Below the pieces are notes generated by a model. The model had not been told where the DNA came from, ran no database searches, and worked only from the letters and a program-made list of their open reading frames with translations. Source: CAVSRC01 sp963781775 (GTDB lineage: Bacteria > Pseudomonadota > Alphaproteobacteria > Rhizobiales > Kaistiaceae). Taken from it: a DNA stretch of 64,000 nt. This document shows positions 21,280 through 30,558 of this stretch, one piece after another. Position 1 is the stretch's first letter; the number at the start of each line of letters is the position of its first letter. The stretch lies in contig CAWAHE010000016.1 in the NCBI GenBank assembly GCA_963781775.1, positions 62,001 to 126,000 on the forward strand, read 5' to 3'. A program made the translations under genes and the position numbers.

Positions 21280-21307
21280 AATATAGTGAGCCCGGCCTCA
21301 AACGCAA
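21280..21307 (-). promoter_or_regulatory. sigma-70-like promoter for typA
   Basis: On the minus strand TTGCGT (21302-21307) is followed after 16 bases by TATATT (21280-21285), about 80 bases upstream of the typA start. The -10 hexamer is good and the -35 moderate. The remaining divergent spacer to the cyclase gene holds no second clear signal. Confidence 0.4.
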
Positions 21308-21401
21308 ACCCGGCTGATTCCGGCATCAGAAGATGCGTGCGTTGCCGGCGACATTGCCCTAGAAGATTGGGAAATTTCGGCTTTTTCCGAATACAGGTCC
21401 G

Positions 21402-23246
21402 ATGCGCCCACCGCCGAGAAAATTGACGGTTCTGGCATCGCTCGACGTGGCCGGCTACACGCGCCTCGTCGAACGGGACGAGCGCGCCACCCTGACCGAG
21501 CTTGCCACCATTCGCCGGCGCATCCTGCGTCCGACGCTCGGCGCCCACAGCGGCAACATGTTCAAGACAATGGGCGACGGCGGCCTCGTCGAATTCCCCA
21601 ATGTCGAGGACAGCGTGCGCTGGGCCATCGCCTTCCAGGCGGCGATGGCCGACCGCAACGCCGGACGCAATCCGGACGACGCCATCCAGGTGCGCCTCGC
21701 GATCGCGCTTGCCGATGTCTTCGTCCAGGGCAACGACCGCTTCGGCGCCGCCGTCGGCTTCGTCGTCCGCCTGCAGCAGGCGGCGCCGCCCGGCGGCATC
21801 GTCATCACCCATTCGGTACGCTGGCAGCTTGTCCGGGATCTGGCCCAGACATTCGCCCATGTCGAGCGCGTCACGCTCAAGGGCATCGAAGAGCCGATGG
21901 AGATCTGGGTCTGGACCCCGGCGGGTCCCGCCCCCAGCGCTTCGACCGCTCGCTACGGCAACACGATCCCCGATTATCAGAAACCGGCTTCGGCGGCGCC
22001 CCCGCTCGCACCGCCGCCGCCACCTGCCCCGCCCGGCCAGCCGTCGATCGCGGTTCTGCCCTTCGACAACATGTCGGGCGATCCGGCGGCCGATTCGATC
22101 GCCGATGGATTGGTCGAAGAGATAACCGCAACGCTGTCGCGCATCCGCGACTTCACCGTCATCGCGCGCAACTCGTCCTACGCCTATCGCGACCGGGCGA
22201 AAGACGTGCGCGTGGTGTCGCGTGAACTCGGCGTGCGTTACGTCCTCGAAGGCAGCCTGCGCAAGGCCGGAGACCGTGTGCGCGTCACCGCGCAGCTGGT
22301 CGACGCCGACGACGGCGCGCATCTCTGGGCCGATTCCTACGACGGCGTCGTCGACAATATCTTCGATTTCGAGGACCAGATCGCGGAACGCGTCGCTGGC
22401 GCGCTGCATCCTTCGATCCGCGCCGCCGAGATCGAGCAGGCGCGGCGCAAGCGGCCGGACAGCGTCGCCGCCTACGATCTCGTGCTGCGCGCCCTGCCCT
22501 GCCTGTGGAGCCACCGCGCCGACGCCAACGAGGAGGCCATCCGCCTTCTCGATGAGGCCCACCTCATCGACCCCGGCTACGGCCGCGCGACGGCGTTCGC
22601 CGCATGGGCGCGCGCCCAGCAGGTCGTCTACAACTGGGCGGACGACATCGAAAGGATGCGGACCGAGGGCGATCGGCTGATCGCCCTCGCGGCGGATTCG
22701 GTGAACGACGATCCGACCGCGCTGTGCGCCCTGTCGACGGCGAGCATGCTGCTGTTCGGCGATCTCGACCGGGCGCAGACCTTCGTCGACCGCGCCTTGA
22801 TGCTCGATCCCAACCACGCCTGGGGCTGGACCCGCCGTGGCTTCCTCAACGTCTATCGCGGCGACGCCGAGGCCGGCACCGCGTGCTTCGAGCGCGCCAT
22901 CAGGCTGAGCCCGCTCGACCCGTTCAGCTTCAATTGCCACATCGGCCTTGGCCTCGCGCGCTTCGCCGCCGGCCGTCCGGAGGAGGCGGTCGAGTGGACG
23001 CGCCGCGCCATGCGCGAGAAAGTCGGCCTCACTTGGGCCTATCGCGACCTCGCGACGTTCCTTGCCGATGCCGGCAAGATCGACGAGGCCAAGGAAGCCG
23101 CCGCGCGCCTGCGCCAGACCCATCCGCACGTGACTGTCGCCGAAGTCGCCGACGCGTTGCGCTTCATGGAGCCGGGTCTGCTCGGCCGCTACGTTCAGGG
23201 CCTGCGCATGGCCGGCCTGCCCGAAGGCGACGGCCGCTCCGCCTGA
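21402..23246 (+). CDS. class III nucleotide cyclase-like protein with TolB-like and TPR domains
   Basis: A 614-residue protein of a type abundant in Rhizobiales: N-terminal class III cyclase homology domain (about 8-170), a proline-rich linker (about 198-214), a TolB/FlgO-like domain starting at SIAVLPFDN (about 215-330) and C-terminal TPR repeats (about 345-600). Both metal-binding aspartates are kept (D15 in LDVAGYT, D59 in MGDG) and so are K55 and D105. The transition-state Asn of the usual N-x-x-x-R motif is replaced by Gly119 (VGFVVR, Arg123 kept), so cyclase activity is doubtful and a nucleotide-sensing or scaffold role is possible. It runs tail to tail with the S2P gene without a gap. 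Confidence 0.85.
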   Translation: MRPPPRKLTVLASLDVAGYTRLVERDERATLTELATIRRRILRPTLGAHSGNMFKTMGDGGLVEFPNVEDSVRWAIAFQAAMADRNAGRNPDDAIQVRLAIALADVFVQGNDRFGAAVGFVVRLQQAAPPGGIVITHSVRWQLVRDLAQTFAHVERVTLKGIEEPMEIWVWTPAGPAPSASTARYGNTIPDYQKPASAAPPLAPPPPPAPPGQPSIAVLPFDNMSGDPAADSIADGLVEEITATLSRIRDFTVIARNSSYAYRDRAKDVRVVSRELGVRYVLEGSLRKAGDRVRVTAQLVDADDGAHLWADSYDGVVDNIFDFEDQIAERVAGALHPSIRAAEIEQARRKRPDSVAAYDLVLRALPCLWSHRADANEEAIRLLDEAHLIDPGYGRATAFAAWARAQQVVYNWADDIERMRTEGDRLIALAADSVNDDPTALCALSTASMLLFGDLDRAQTFVDRALMLDPNHAWGWTRRGFLNVYRGDAEAGTACFERAIRLSPLDPFSFNCHIGLGLARFAAGRPEEAVEWTRRAMREKVGLTWAYRDLATFLADAGKIDEAKEAAARLRQTHPHVTVAEVADALRFMEPGLLGRYVQGLRMAGLPEGDGRSA

Positions 23247-24368
23247 TCAGGCCGCCGGACGGCCCTGCCACGGGCCCGACGCGGCGCTGTGTCCCTCGGC
23301 GTCCTCGATCATCATGAACTCGGCGAGGTTCTCGCGGCTGACATAGCCGATGAACCGGTCTTCGGCATCGATCACACCGATCTCCGATGCACCCTTTTCC
23401 TGCATCAGGCGGATCGCCATTTCGAGCGGCTGGCCGGATTTTACGGTCGGCACGTCGCGCGTCATCACGTCGATCACCGGCGTCTGTGGCCCGCTCGCCT
23501 TGAGCGCGGCGATCATGGAATTGCGGCTGAGGAAGCCGCGCAGCCGGTTGCCGCCATCGACAACGGGAAATTCGCGCTGCGTCGTGCGCAGCAGCGCTTC
23601 GGCCGCATCGTCCACGGTGGCGTTGGTCGCCAGCGTCTCGAAAACGCGCACCATGGCGCGGTCGACCTTCACCCGCCGTGCCGCCTCGCGCATGCCGACG
23701 TCGCCGGCCTCGCTGGTCGCGGCGAGATAGATGAAGATGGCGATGAAGACGAGCAGCACGTTGCCGCTCATCAATCCCCAGAACCCGAAGAGGAAGGCCA
23801 GGCCCTGGCCGATGCGCGCGGCGATTTCGGTGGCCCGCCGGCGACCGAGGCGGAAGGCGAGAAGCGCCCTCAGGACCCGTCCGCCATCCATCGGGAAGGC
23901 CGGGATCAGGTTGAACAGCACCAGCCAGATGTTGACCGCCGCCAGCCGCGTCAGGAAGCCGGGCGTCGAGTTCTCGATGGAGGTGACCGTCGCCGGATCG
24001 AACTTCGCCCCAAGGATCAGGATCAGGATCGCGGCGATGACCACATTGACCAGCGGCCCGGCGATGGCGATGACGATTTCCTCCGCCGGATTCTCGGGGA
24101 TGCGCGACAGGCGGGCGAGACCGCCGATCGGCAGCAGCGTGATGTCGGGCGTGGTGATGCCGTAGCGCCGCGCGGCGACCGCGTGACCGAGCTCGTGCAG
24201 CACGACGCAGGCGAACACCGCGATGATGAACGCGACGCCGTCGATCGCCGCGGCGGCGCCGCCTTGCGAATATTGGGCGAGGCCGATCCAGGCAAGCAGG
24301 ATCAGGAAGGTCAGGTGGATGCGGATCTCGCTGCCCGCGACCCGCGCAATGGTGATCGACCAGGACAT
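23247..24368 (-). CDS. site-2 protease (M50) with tandem CBS domains
   Basis: A 373-residue intramembrane zinc metalloprotease. The zinc motif HELGH is at 58-62 in the second membrane helix, and the third ligand D160 lies in the conserved NLIPAFPMDGGR segment (152-163). The C-terminal third (about 245-360) contains two CBS repeats, which in this subfamily bind adenosine nucleotides and may gate cleavage. Substrates of CBS-type S2P proteins are largely unknown; anti-sigma factors or signal-peptide remnants are candidates. The stop codon abuts that of the convergent cyclase-like gene. Confidence 0.9.
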   Translation of the reverse strand: MSWSITIARVAGSEIRIHLTFLILLAWIGLAQYSQGGAAAAIDGVAFIIAVFACVVLHELGHAVAARRYGITTPDITLLPIGGLARLSRIPENPAEEIVIAIAGPLVNVVIAAILILILGAKFDPATVTSIENSTPGFLTRLAAVNIWLVLFNLIPAFPMDGGRVLRALLAFRLGRRRATEIAARIGQGLAFLFGFWGLMSGNVLLVFIAIFIYLAATSEAGDVGMREAARRVKVDRAMVRVFETLATNATVDDAAEALLRTTQREFPVVDGGNRLRGFLSRNSMIAALKASGPQTPVIDVMTRDVPTVKSGQPLEMAIRLMQEKGASEIGVIDAEDRFIGYVSRENLAEFMMIEDAEGHSAASGPWQGRPAA

Positions 24369-24461
24369 GGGGCTCCGCCGGAAAACTGACAGGCGCGCCT
24401 TGGCGCCGACTTGCCCGGCAGAGCCTAGTGCGGTTCCAGCCGCGCTTGAAGGGCTAATGCG

Positions 24462-26642
24462 TCAGGCGAATCGGCGCAGCGTCGCCAGCCACGGATCCAT
24501 CCCGGACGTCTCCGCGAACAACTTGGCGATGGCCGAAGCCGGCAGCGGCGGACTGAACAGGAACCCCTGAACCTCGGTGCAACCCTGTTCGCGGACGACA
24601 TCGAGTTGGTCCTCCGTTTCGACGCCCTCCGCGGTGGTCGACATGCCGAGGCTCTGGCCAAGGCCGATGACCGCGTTGACGATCGCGCGGCTGTCCTGTT
24701 TGGCGGACAGGTCGCGCACGAAGGAGCGATCGATCTTGATCTTGTCGAACGGGAAGGACCGCAGATAGCTGAGCGACGAATACCCCGTGCCGAAGTCGTC
24801 CATGGAGATGCGCACGCCGAGCCCGCGCAGCCGGTGCAACGTCTTCAGAGTCGTTTCGCTTTCGGCGAGCAGCAGCGACTCGGTGATCTCGAGTTCAAGC
24901 CTGCCCGGCGCCAGTCCCGATTCCGCGAGCGCCGCCTCGACCTGATTGTAGAGTTCGCGGCCGCGGAACTGCACCGTCGACAGGTTGATCGCAACGCGGA
25001 CGTTGTCCGGCCAGCCGGCCGCCGCCTTGCAGCCCTCGCGCAGCACCCATTCGCCGATGGCAACGATCAGGCCGGTGTCCTCGGCTACCGGGATGAACTC
25101 GGTGGGCGGAATGCTGCCACGGTCAGGGCTGTCCCAACGCAGTAGCGCCTCCAGCGCGCAGATACGCTTCTCTTTCAGATTGAACAGCGGCTGGAAGACG
25201 AGGCGGAATTCCCGCCGGGCGAGCGCCTGGCGCAGGCCCAGTTCGAGGAAGCGGCGCTCCTGGAGGGCGGCATCCATGCCTTTTTCGAAGAAGTGGTAGG
25301 CGCCGCGCCCGTCATTCTTCGCCCGATAGAGCGCGAGATCGGCGTTCTTGAGAAGCGTCTCGGCGGTCGTCCCATCCACCGGCGCAACCGCGATGCCGAC
25401 GCTTGCGCCGATCACGACGCTGTCGCCGTCGACGTCGAATGGAATCGCCATCTGCTTGACGATGCGGTCGGCGACTGCCGCGGCGTCCCGCGCGTGGCGC
25501 AGCGTCCCGGTCAACACCGCGAACTCGTCGCCGCCGAGGCGGGATATCTCGTCGCCCTGCCGGCAGGCCTCCTTCAGGCGTTGCGCCACCAGCTTGAGCA
25601 GTGCGTCGCCGGTTCCGTGGCCGAGCGTATCGTTCACTGCTTTGAAATGATCGAGGTCGATGGCAAGAATTGCGATCGTCTCCCGCCTCCCGATGCGCAC
25701 CTCGGCCGCCGTCATCATCTCGCTGAACATCAGCCGGTTGGGCAGGTCGGTCAGTGGGTCGTGGCGAGCGATGTGGCGGATGCGCGCCTCGATTTGGCGT
25801 TGTTCGGTGATGTCCTGATGGGTGGAGACCCATCCGCCGTCCGCCATCGGATGATGGCGGATCGACAGGATGCGGCCATCCTCCAGCTCGACGGTATCGA
25901 TATCTTCCCGTTCGTTCTCGATGAGGGCGATGCGTCGGGCAAAATAGTCCTGCTTTTCGCCAACCGGATGAACGCCGTGTTCCACGCGAAACTGGAGAAT
26001 CTCCATAATCGACGTGCCCGGCCTGACGAGTTCGGGCGGCAGTCCGTAAAGGGTGGCGTAGGTGTTGTTGCAGATCACCAGCTTGCGATCCGCGTCGAAC
26101 ATGCACAGGCCTTGCGACATGTTGTTGACGGCCGCTTCGAGACGAAGCTTCTCGCGTTCGAGGTCGGCCTCACGCGCGGTGAGCTTGCGCACCAGCGCGA
26201 TGTCGTCGCTGATGTCGGCGTGGGTGATGATCCAGCCGAGATCGTTGATGCGCTGATAACTTGAGCGGATCGTCCGGCCGCGAATGGCCTTCTCGTAACG
26301 GCTGACGGCGCCGGCGGCGCGGTTATCCTTGAGGCGCTGGACGTAGGTTGCATACAACTGCTCCGGCGTGACGCCGGGATGATTGCCGGCGCCGACGGTC
26401 AGCTCGCAGATTTCCAGAAGGCTCATGCCGACATGGATGCGCGCCGCCGGCATTTCGTAGATCTGGGCGTAGCGCGGGTTGGAGAGCAACAGGCGGTAAT
26501 CGTCGTCCCAGATGGAGAATCCATAGGGCATGCTTTCGAGCGCGGCGTTCAACATCGCCGCCTCGTCCGTTCCGGACGCCAACGCCCCCATTGCCACGTG
26601 CCCCGATCCCCAACTAAGGATCGGCACTCTCTCATCGCACAA
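24462..26642 (-). CDS. PAS-PAS-GGDEF-EAL cyclic-di-GMP turnover protein
   Basis: A 726-residue cytosolic signalling protein. Two PAS domains (about 30-145 and 165-285) precede a GGDEF domain with intact GGDEF at about 369-373 and an inhibitory-site RxxD (RQGD, five residues before the motif), then an EAL domain with EALLRW near 495, DDFGTGYSSL and AEGVET. Both catalytic signatures look intact, so the protein could make or degrade c-di-GMP, with direction set by the PAS inputs. There is no membrane segment. The start is not certain: Met18 and Met30 are also possible. It lies 21 bases downstream of nothing on its own strand except argG's tail, so it may have its own transcript or read through to no other gene. 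Confidence 0.88.
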   Translation of the reverse strand: MCDERVPILSWGSGHVAMGALASGTDEAAMLNAALESMPYGFSIWDDDYRLLLSNPRYAQIYEMPAARIHVGMSLLEICELTVGAGNHPGVTPEQLYATYVQRLKDNRAAGAVSRYEKAIRGRTIRSSYQRINDLGWIITHADISDDIALVRKLTAREADLEREKLRLEAAVNNMSQGLCMFDADRKLVICNNTYATLYGLPPELVRPGTSIMEILQFRVEHGVHPVGEKQDYFARRIALIENEREDIDTVELEDGRILSIRHHPMADGGWVSTHQDITEQRQIEARIRHIARHDPLTDLPNRLMFSEMMTAAEVRIGRRETIAILAIDLDHFKAVNDTLGHGTGDALLKLVAQRLKEACRQGDEISRLGGDEFAVLTGTLRHARDAAAVADRIVKQMAIPFDVDGDSVVIGASVGIAVAPVDGTTAETLLKNADLALYRAKNDGRGAYHFFEKGMDAALQERRFLELGLRQALARREFRLVFQPLFNLKEKRICALEALLRWDSPDRGSIPPTEFIPVAEDTGLIVAIGEWVLREGCKAAAGWPDNVRVAINLSTVQFRGRELYNQVEAALAESGLAPGRLELEITESLLLAESETTLKTLHRLRGLGVRISMDDFGTGYSSLSYLRSFPFDKIKIDRSFVRDLSAKQDSRAIVNAVIGLGQSLGMSTTAEGVETEDQLDVVREQGCTEVQGFLFSPPLPASAIAKLFAETSGMDPWLATLRRFA

Positions 26643-26663
26643 TTAATACGCGATTAAGGTTGC

Positions 26664-27884
26664 CTACCGCCCACCCTGGCGATCCCGCGCGGCAAGCGTT
26701 CGCAGACGCAGCGCATTCAGCCGGATGAAGCCGGCCGCGTCCTTCTGGTCATAGGCGCCGCGATCGTCTTCGAAGGTGACGAGCGCGTCGGAGTAAAGCG
26801 ACTCCGCGCTCTTGCGGCCGGTGACGATGACGTTGCCCTTGTAAAGCTTCAGCCGCACCGTGCCCTCGACATGCTTCTGGCTCTCGTCGACCAGCTTCTG
26901 CAGCATCAGCCGCTCGGGCGCGAACCAGAACCCGTAATAGACGAGCTCGGCGTAGCGCGGCATCAGCGAGTCCTTCAGATGCGCCGCCTCGCGGTCGAGC
27001 GTCAGCGATTCGATGGCGCGATGTGCGACCGACAGGATGGTGCCGCCCGGCGTCTCGTAGATGCCGCGCGACTTCATGCCGACGAAGCGGTTTTCGACCA
27101 GATCGATACGGCCGATGCCGTTGTCGCGGCCAAGCGCGTTCAACGTGGTGAGCAGCGTCGCCGGACTCATCGCCTCGCCGTCGATGGCGACCGGATCGCC
27201 GTTCTTGAATTCGATCTCGACGTCGGTCGCCTTGTCGGGCGCGTCCTCCGGCGCCACCGTCCGCTGGAAAACGTAGGGCGGCGGTTCCACCCACGGATCC
27301 TCCAGGACCTTGCCCTCCGACGAGGAGTGCAGAAGATTGGCGTCGACCGAGAACGGCGCCTCGCCGCGCTTGTCCTTGGGCACCGGAATCTGGTTCTTCT
27401 CGGCGAAATCGATCAGGTCCGTGCGCGACTTGAACTCCCACTCGCGCCACGGCGCGATCACCTTGATGTTCGGGTCGAGCGCATAGGCGGTCAGTTCGAA
27501 GCGCACCTGATCGTTGCCTTTGCCAGTAGCGCCGTGGGCTATGGCGTCGGCGCCGGTCTCATGGGCGATCTCGACCAGCCGTTTGGCGATCAGCGGCCGC
27601 GCGATCGACGTGCCGAGCAGATAGACGCCCTCGTAAAGCGCGTTCATCCGGAACATCGGGAACACGAAATCGCGGACGAATTCCTCGCGGAGATCCTCGA
27701 TGTGGATCTCGCGGATGCCCATCAGCTCGGCCTTCTTGCGCGCCGGCTCAAGCTCCTCGCCCTGGCCGAGGTCGGCGGTGAACGTGACCACCTCGGCGCC
27801 ATAGGTCGTCTGCAGCCATTTCAGGATGATCGAGGTGTCGAGCCCGCCCGAATAGGCAAGCACCACCTTCTTGATATCGGCCAT
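26664..27884 (-). CDS. argG: argininosuccinate synthase
   Basis: A 406-residue enzyme joining citrulline and aspartate with ATP to argininosuccinate in arginine synthesis. The PP-loop AYSGGLDTS is at 10-18, and the citrulline/aspartate-binding segments ATGKGNDQVRFE and SVDANLLHSSSEG are present. Length is typical of type I ArgG. GGGAGG lies upstream of ATG 27884. A plausible promoter is at 27925-27954. The GGDEF-EAL gene begins 22 bases downstream on the same strand. Confidence 0.97.
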   Translation of the reverse strand: MADIKKVVLAYSGGLDTSIILKWLQTTYGAEVVTFTADLGQGEELEPARKKAELMGIREIHIEDLREEFVRDFVFPMFRMNALYEGVYLLGTSIARPLIAKRLVEIAHETGADAIAHGATGKGNDQVRFELTAYALDPNIKVIAPWREWEFKSRTDLIDFAEKNQIPVPKDKRGEAPFSVDANLLHSSSEGKVLEDPWVEPPPYVFQRTVAPEDAPDKATDVEIEFKNGDPVAIDGEAMSPATLLTTLNALGRDNGIGRIDLVENRFVGMKSRGIYETPGGTILSVAHRAIESLTLDREAAHLKDSLMPRYAELVYYGFWFAPERLMLQKLVDESQKHVEGTVRLKLYKGNVIVTGRKSAESLYSDALVTFEDDRGAYDQKDAAGFIRLNALRLRTLAARDRQGGR

Positions 27885-27924
27885 TTCCGGGAGGCTCCGC
27901 GGGCGGTTTCGTTCAGGTCCGCGG

Positions 27925-27954
27925 CTTATAGGACGGCTGGCCGCAGGCCGGCAA
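27925..27954 (-). promoter_or_regulatory. sigma-70-like promoter for argG
   Basis: On the minus strand TTGCCG (27949-27954) precedes TATAAG (27925-27930) with an 18-base spacer, roughly 40 bases upstream of the argG start. No ArgR-type operator was recognised nearby. Confidence 0.4.
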
Positions 27955-28054
27955 GGCGGCGCCCGGCTCCGACCCAGCCTTGATCCAGCGCAAGGCAGCC
28001 GGCGCGGGCGCGGCCATGCTTGGGAACGAAGGCTTGCAAGGAAGAGCGCCGCGC

Positions 28055-28555
28055 ATGGCCGATCTCATCGTCTACTACTCGCTATCGGGGAAATCCCGGC
28101 AGGTCGCCGAATGGCTGGCCGCGGGGCTCGACGCGCAACTCGACGAGATCGTCGAAGTCCATCCGCGCGACTTCGCCTTTCGCGGCATCCTGCGTTGCGG
28201 CCTCGATTCCATCCTGCGCCGCAAGCCCGCGATCAAGCCGGTGAAACGCCGCGAGGAGATCTACAATCGCATCATCCTCGCCTGCCCGGTGTGGGGCGGT
28301 CGGATCGCCGGCCCGGCGCGAACATGGTTGTTCGATCACGGCCGCAGGGCACGCGCGCTCGGCCTCGCCCTCCAGTCCGGCGGCGGCGTTGCCTATGGCG
28401 GCGTTATGCGGGAATTCGAGAGCGTCATCGGCCAGCCACCCAGCCCGCTGCTGACGGTCAGCGAAAGCGACTTTGGCAACAAGGTCGCCGAACAGAAGGT
28501 CGCCGATTTCGCCCGGTCGATCGCCAGCGTTGCGGCCAAGGCTCCGGCCGGCTAG
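28055..28555 (+). CDS. flavodoxin-like protein
   Basis: A 166-residue protein with a flavodoxin fold. The N-terminal FMN phosphate loop reads YYSLSGKSRQVAE (about 7-19), and the later CPVWGGRIAGPARTWL segment (about 77-92) is the second FMN-contact loop of the flavodoxin_4 type. It may act as an electron carrier or NAD(P)H:quinone-type reductase. ATG 28055 is preferred over the frame start at 27980 because AAGGAAG lies 10 bases upstream and the flavodoxin fold begins there. The 3' end overlaps the convergent PAP2 gene by four bases. Confidence 0.8.
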   Translation: MADLIVYYSLSGKSRQVAEWLAAGLDAQLDEIVEVHPRDFAFRGILRCGLDSILRRKPAIKPVKRREEIYNRIILACPVWGGRIAGPARTWLFDHGRRARALGLALQSGGGVAYGGVMREFESVIGQPPSPLLTVSESDFGNKVAEQKVADFARSIASVAAKAPAG

Positions 28556-29400
28556 GCGCGCGGCTTGCCCGAGATCGATGCCGCGGCGGTGCGAACTGCA
28601 TCGCGCAGTCCGAACCCGGCGCGGGTCAGGCCATCCTCGAGTTGGTCGTTGGTCAGCGCCGCCGGTGGATTGACGTAGAGCAGGCGGTAGAGGACCGCCA
28701 TCACCAGCAGCGTGATCCACCAGGCAAGCACGATGTCCGAGAGGAAGTGCCCACCGAAGGCGACGCGGTTCAGCGACAAGAGGACGGCCAGCACGGCCAG
28801 CGCCTTGACCGCATCAGGCCGCCAGCGCTCCGGCACCAACACCACCAGGGTCAGCAGCCACATCGCCGACGACGCCTCGCCCGAAACGAACGAGCAGTTC
28901 GTCGCGCAGTAGTGGGTGATCTTCCACGCCCCGACGAAGGGCAGGTCGCCGCCGAAATCGGTGACGCGGTACGGCCGTGGCCGTCCCCAGTTATTCTTGA
29001 AGATCAGGTTGGTGACGATCCCCGGGCCGACGGCGAGCGTGGCGAGAATGTAGGTGATGTCGCACGGCCTGAGCAGGGTCTTCCGCATCGGCCAGGCGAG
29101 CTTGATCAGCAGCAGGACCACGAGGGTAATCGGAATGATCGCGGTCACGTCGCGAAGCAGATTGCGAAACGCGATGAACGCCTGCAACTGGCCCACTACG
29201 AAACCGCTGCCGGGCTTGTAGAACAGGCCGGAGAACCAGGGGTCGATGCCGGGGAAGGCGAGAAAGACGATGCTCGTGAGCACGATCATGATCAGGCACT
29301 GAACGATCGGCTCCGAGATCAGCGCCGGCGAGGTGAACGGGCGCCAGATTGCCGCCGGGGCGGGGTCGCGGTCTGTCGGCACGTCGGATATCCCCTGCAT
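28552..29400 (-). CDS. PAP2-family membrane phosphatase (lipid phosphatase-like)
   Basis: A 282-residue protein with about six membrane segments. The PAP2 motif 1 K-x6-RP is K135...R142-P143, and motif 3 R-x5-H-x3-D is R212, H218, D222. Motif 2, normally S-G-H, reads S173-G174-E175, so the usual acid histidine is replaced by glutamate, and the Ser before R212 is Asn. I recall this variant as a recurring form in alphaproteobacterial PAP2 proteins. Substrate could be a lipid A, phosphatidylglycerophosphate or undecaprenyl pyrophosphate group; sequence alone does not decide. Confidence 0.82.
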   Translation of the reverse strand: MQGISDVPTDRDPAPAAIWRPFTSPALISEPIVQCLIMIVLTSIVFLAFPGIDPWFSGLFYKPGSGFVVGQLQAFIAFRNLLRDVTAIIPITLVVLLLIKLAWPMRKTLLRPCDITYILATLAVGPGIVTNLIFKNNWGRPRPYRVTDFGGDLPFVGAWKITHYCATNCSFVSGEASSAMWLLTLVVLVPERWRPDAVKALAVLAVLLSLNRVAFGGHFLSDIVLAWWITLLVMAVLYRLLYVNPPAALTNDQLEDGLTRAGFGLRDAVRTAAASISGKPRA

Positions 29401-29518
29401 GATCGTCGCGGCGGACCTTAGCCGGTTTCGGGCGAGAGCGCGTTAACGCCGCCACCTGTTCCGGGCCCCGCCGGCGCCTGCTAGAAGGGCGCCTCGCCGA
29501 TTTCCCGGGTCGCCGGTC

Positions 29519-30163
29519 ATGCTGTCCGCCTTCACGCCCGACCTCCCCGTTCTCGCCGCCTTCATCGCGGCGTCGATCGTCCTTGGCATCACCCCCGGTC
29601 CGGACATGACCTTCTTCCTGTCGAAGACGGTGGCGCAATCGCGCGCCGCCGGCTTTGCCGCGCTCGGCGGCGTTTCGGTCGGCGTCACGATCCACTCGGT
29701 CCTCATCGCCGCCGGCCTGTCGGTGCTCCTCGCCGCCTCCGCCACCGCGTTCACCATCCTCAAGGTCGCCGGCGCCGCCTACCTCGCCTGGCTCGCGGTC
29801 GACGCCATCCGCAACGGCTCGTCGCTGTCGCTGTTGCCGGGCGGCCGCCCCGAGCGTCTGCGCGCCGTGTTCACCAAGGGGCTGCTCATCAACCTGCTCA
29901 ACCCCAAGATCATCATCTTCTTCGTGACCTTCCTGCCCCAATTCGTCTCGGCGAGCGACCCGCACGTGCCGGGCAAGCTGCTGTTCCTCGGGCTCACCTT
30001 CATGGTGGTCAACATCCCGATCTGCGCCGCCTTCATCCTGGCCGCCGACCGCATCGCGCTGATGCTGAAGCGCTCGTCGCGTGCGTCGCGCATCGTCGAC
30101 TGGCTGTTCGCCACCGTGCTCGGCGCCTTCGCGGTGAAACTGATCCTCACGCAGACGAAGTAG
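29519..30163 (+). CDS. LysE/RhtB family amino-acid exporter
   Basis: A 214-residue inner-membrane exporter with about six hydrophobic segments. The family signature GITPGPDMTFFLSKTVAQSRAAG (about residues 23-45) covers helix 1 and the first loop, and NPKIIIFFVTFLPQFV (about 129-144) the central helix. Homologues export lysine, homoserine, threonine or leucine; the substrate is not predictable. The 3' end overlaps the convergent small membrane-protein gene by 17 bases. Confidence 0.9.
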   Translation: MLSAFTPDLPVLAAFIAASIVLGITPGPDMTFFLSKTVAQSRAAGFAALGGVSVGVTIHSVLIAAGLSVLLAASATAFTILKVAGAAYLAWLAVDAIRNGSSLSLLPGGRPERLRAVFTKGLLINLLNPKIIIFFVTFLPQFVSASDPHVPGKLLFLGLTFMVVNIPICAAFILAADRIALMLKRSSRASRIVDWLFATVLGAFAVKLILTQTK

Positions 30164-30551
30164 GCGCGCGCGCGACGCCCGCCAGCCGCCCGGCGATCAG
30201 CCAATAGACGAACGCGCCGACGAAGCCGGCGGCCGGAAACAGCACCTGCGGATTGGCGGGATCGCCCATCACGCTCTGCGCCACCAGGCCGATCGCGCCG
30301 CCGACGGCGAGATAGAAGAACACCGAGCGCCAACCGAACAATTCGGCCACGGTTATCGCCACCACCGCCGGCAGGAACGCCGCGCCGCCTGTGTAAATGA
30401 TCATCCCGACCGACGGGCCGATGAGGAACGGCGCATAGCCCGGATCGACGTCGAACCCGGTCCAGCCGAACACGATGGTCAGCCCCGCGGCGACGACGGC
30501 GAGGATGTAGCCGAGCGGCACGAGAAAAAGCAGGCGGAGGAGATCGGACAC
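30147..30551 (-). CDS. hypothetical four-helix membrane protein
   Basis: A 134-residue hydrophobic protein with four predicted membrane segments (about 5-27, 40-70, 75-95 and 103-124) and almost no charged residues between them. I do not recognise a named family. It starts 7 bases after the rlmN stop on the same strand, so it is probably translated from the same message as leuD-rlmN. Codon use is like that of its neighbours. Confidence 0.65.
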   Translation of the reverse strand: MSDLLRLLFLVPLGYILAVVAAGLTIVFGWTGFDVDPGYAPFLIGPSVGMIIYTGGAAFLPAVVAITVAELFGWRSVFFYLAVGGAIGLVAQSVMGDPANPQVLFPAAGFVGAFVYWLIAGRLAGVARAPTSSA

Positions 30552-30558
30552 CGGGCCG

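Noticed and set aside
21990..22045. Proline-rich low-complexity stretch in the cyclase-like gene, considered as a repeat insertion
   Set aside because: It is in frame, lies exactly between two domains and has the usual form of an interdomain linker.
19380..23129. A 1249-codon minus-strand frame joining TypA to a long N-terminal region
   Set aside because: The upstream part is antisense to the cyclase/TPR gene with mirror-image codon bias; TypA begins at 21200 with a good ribosome site.
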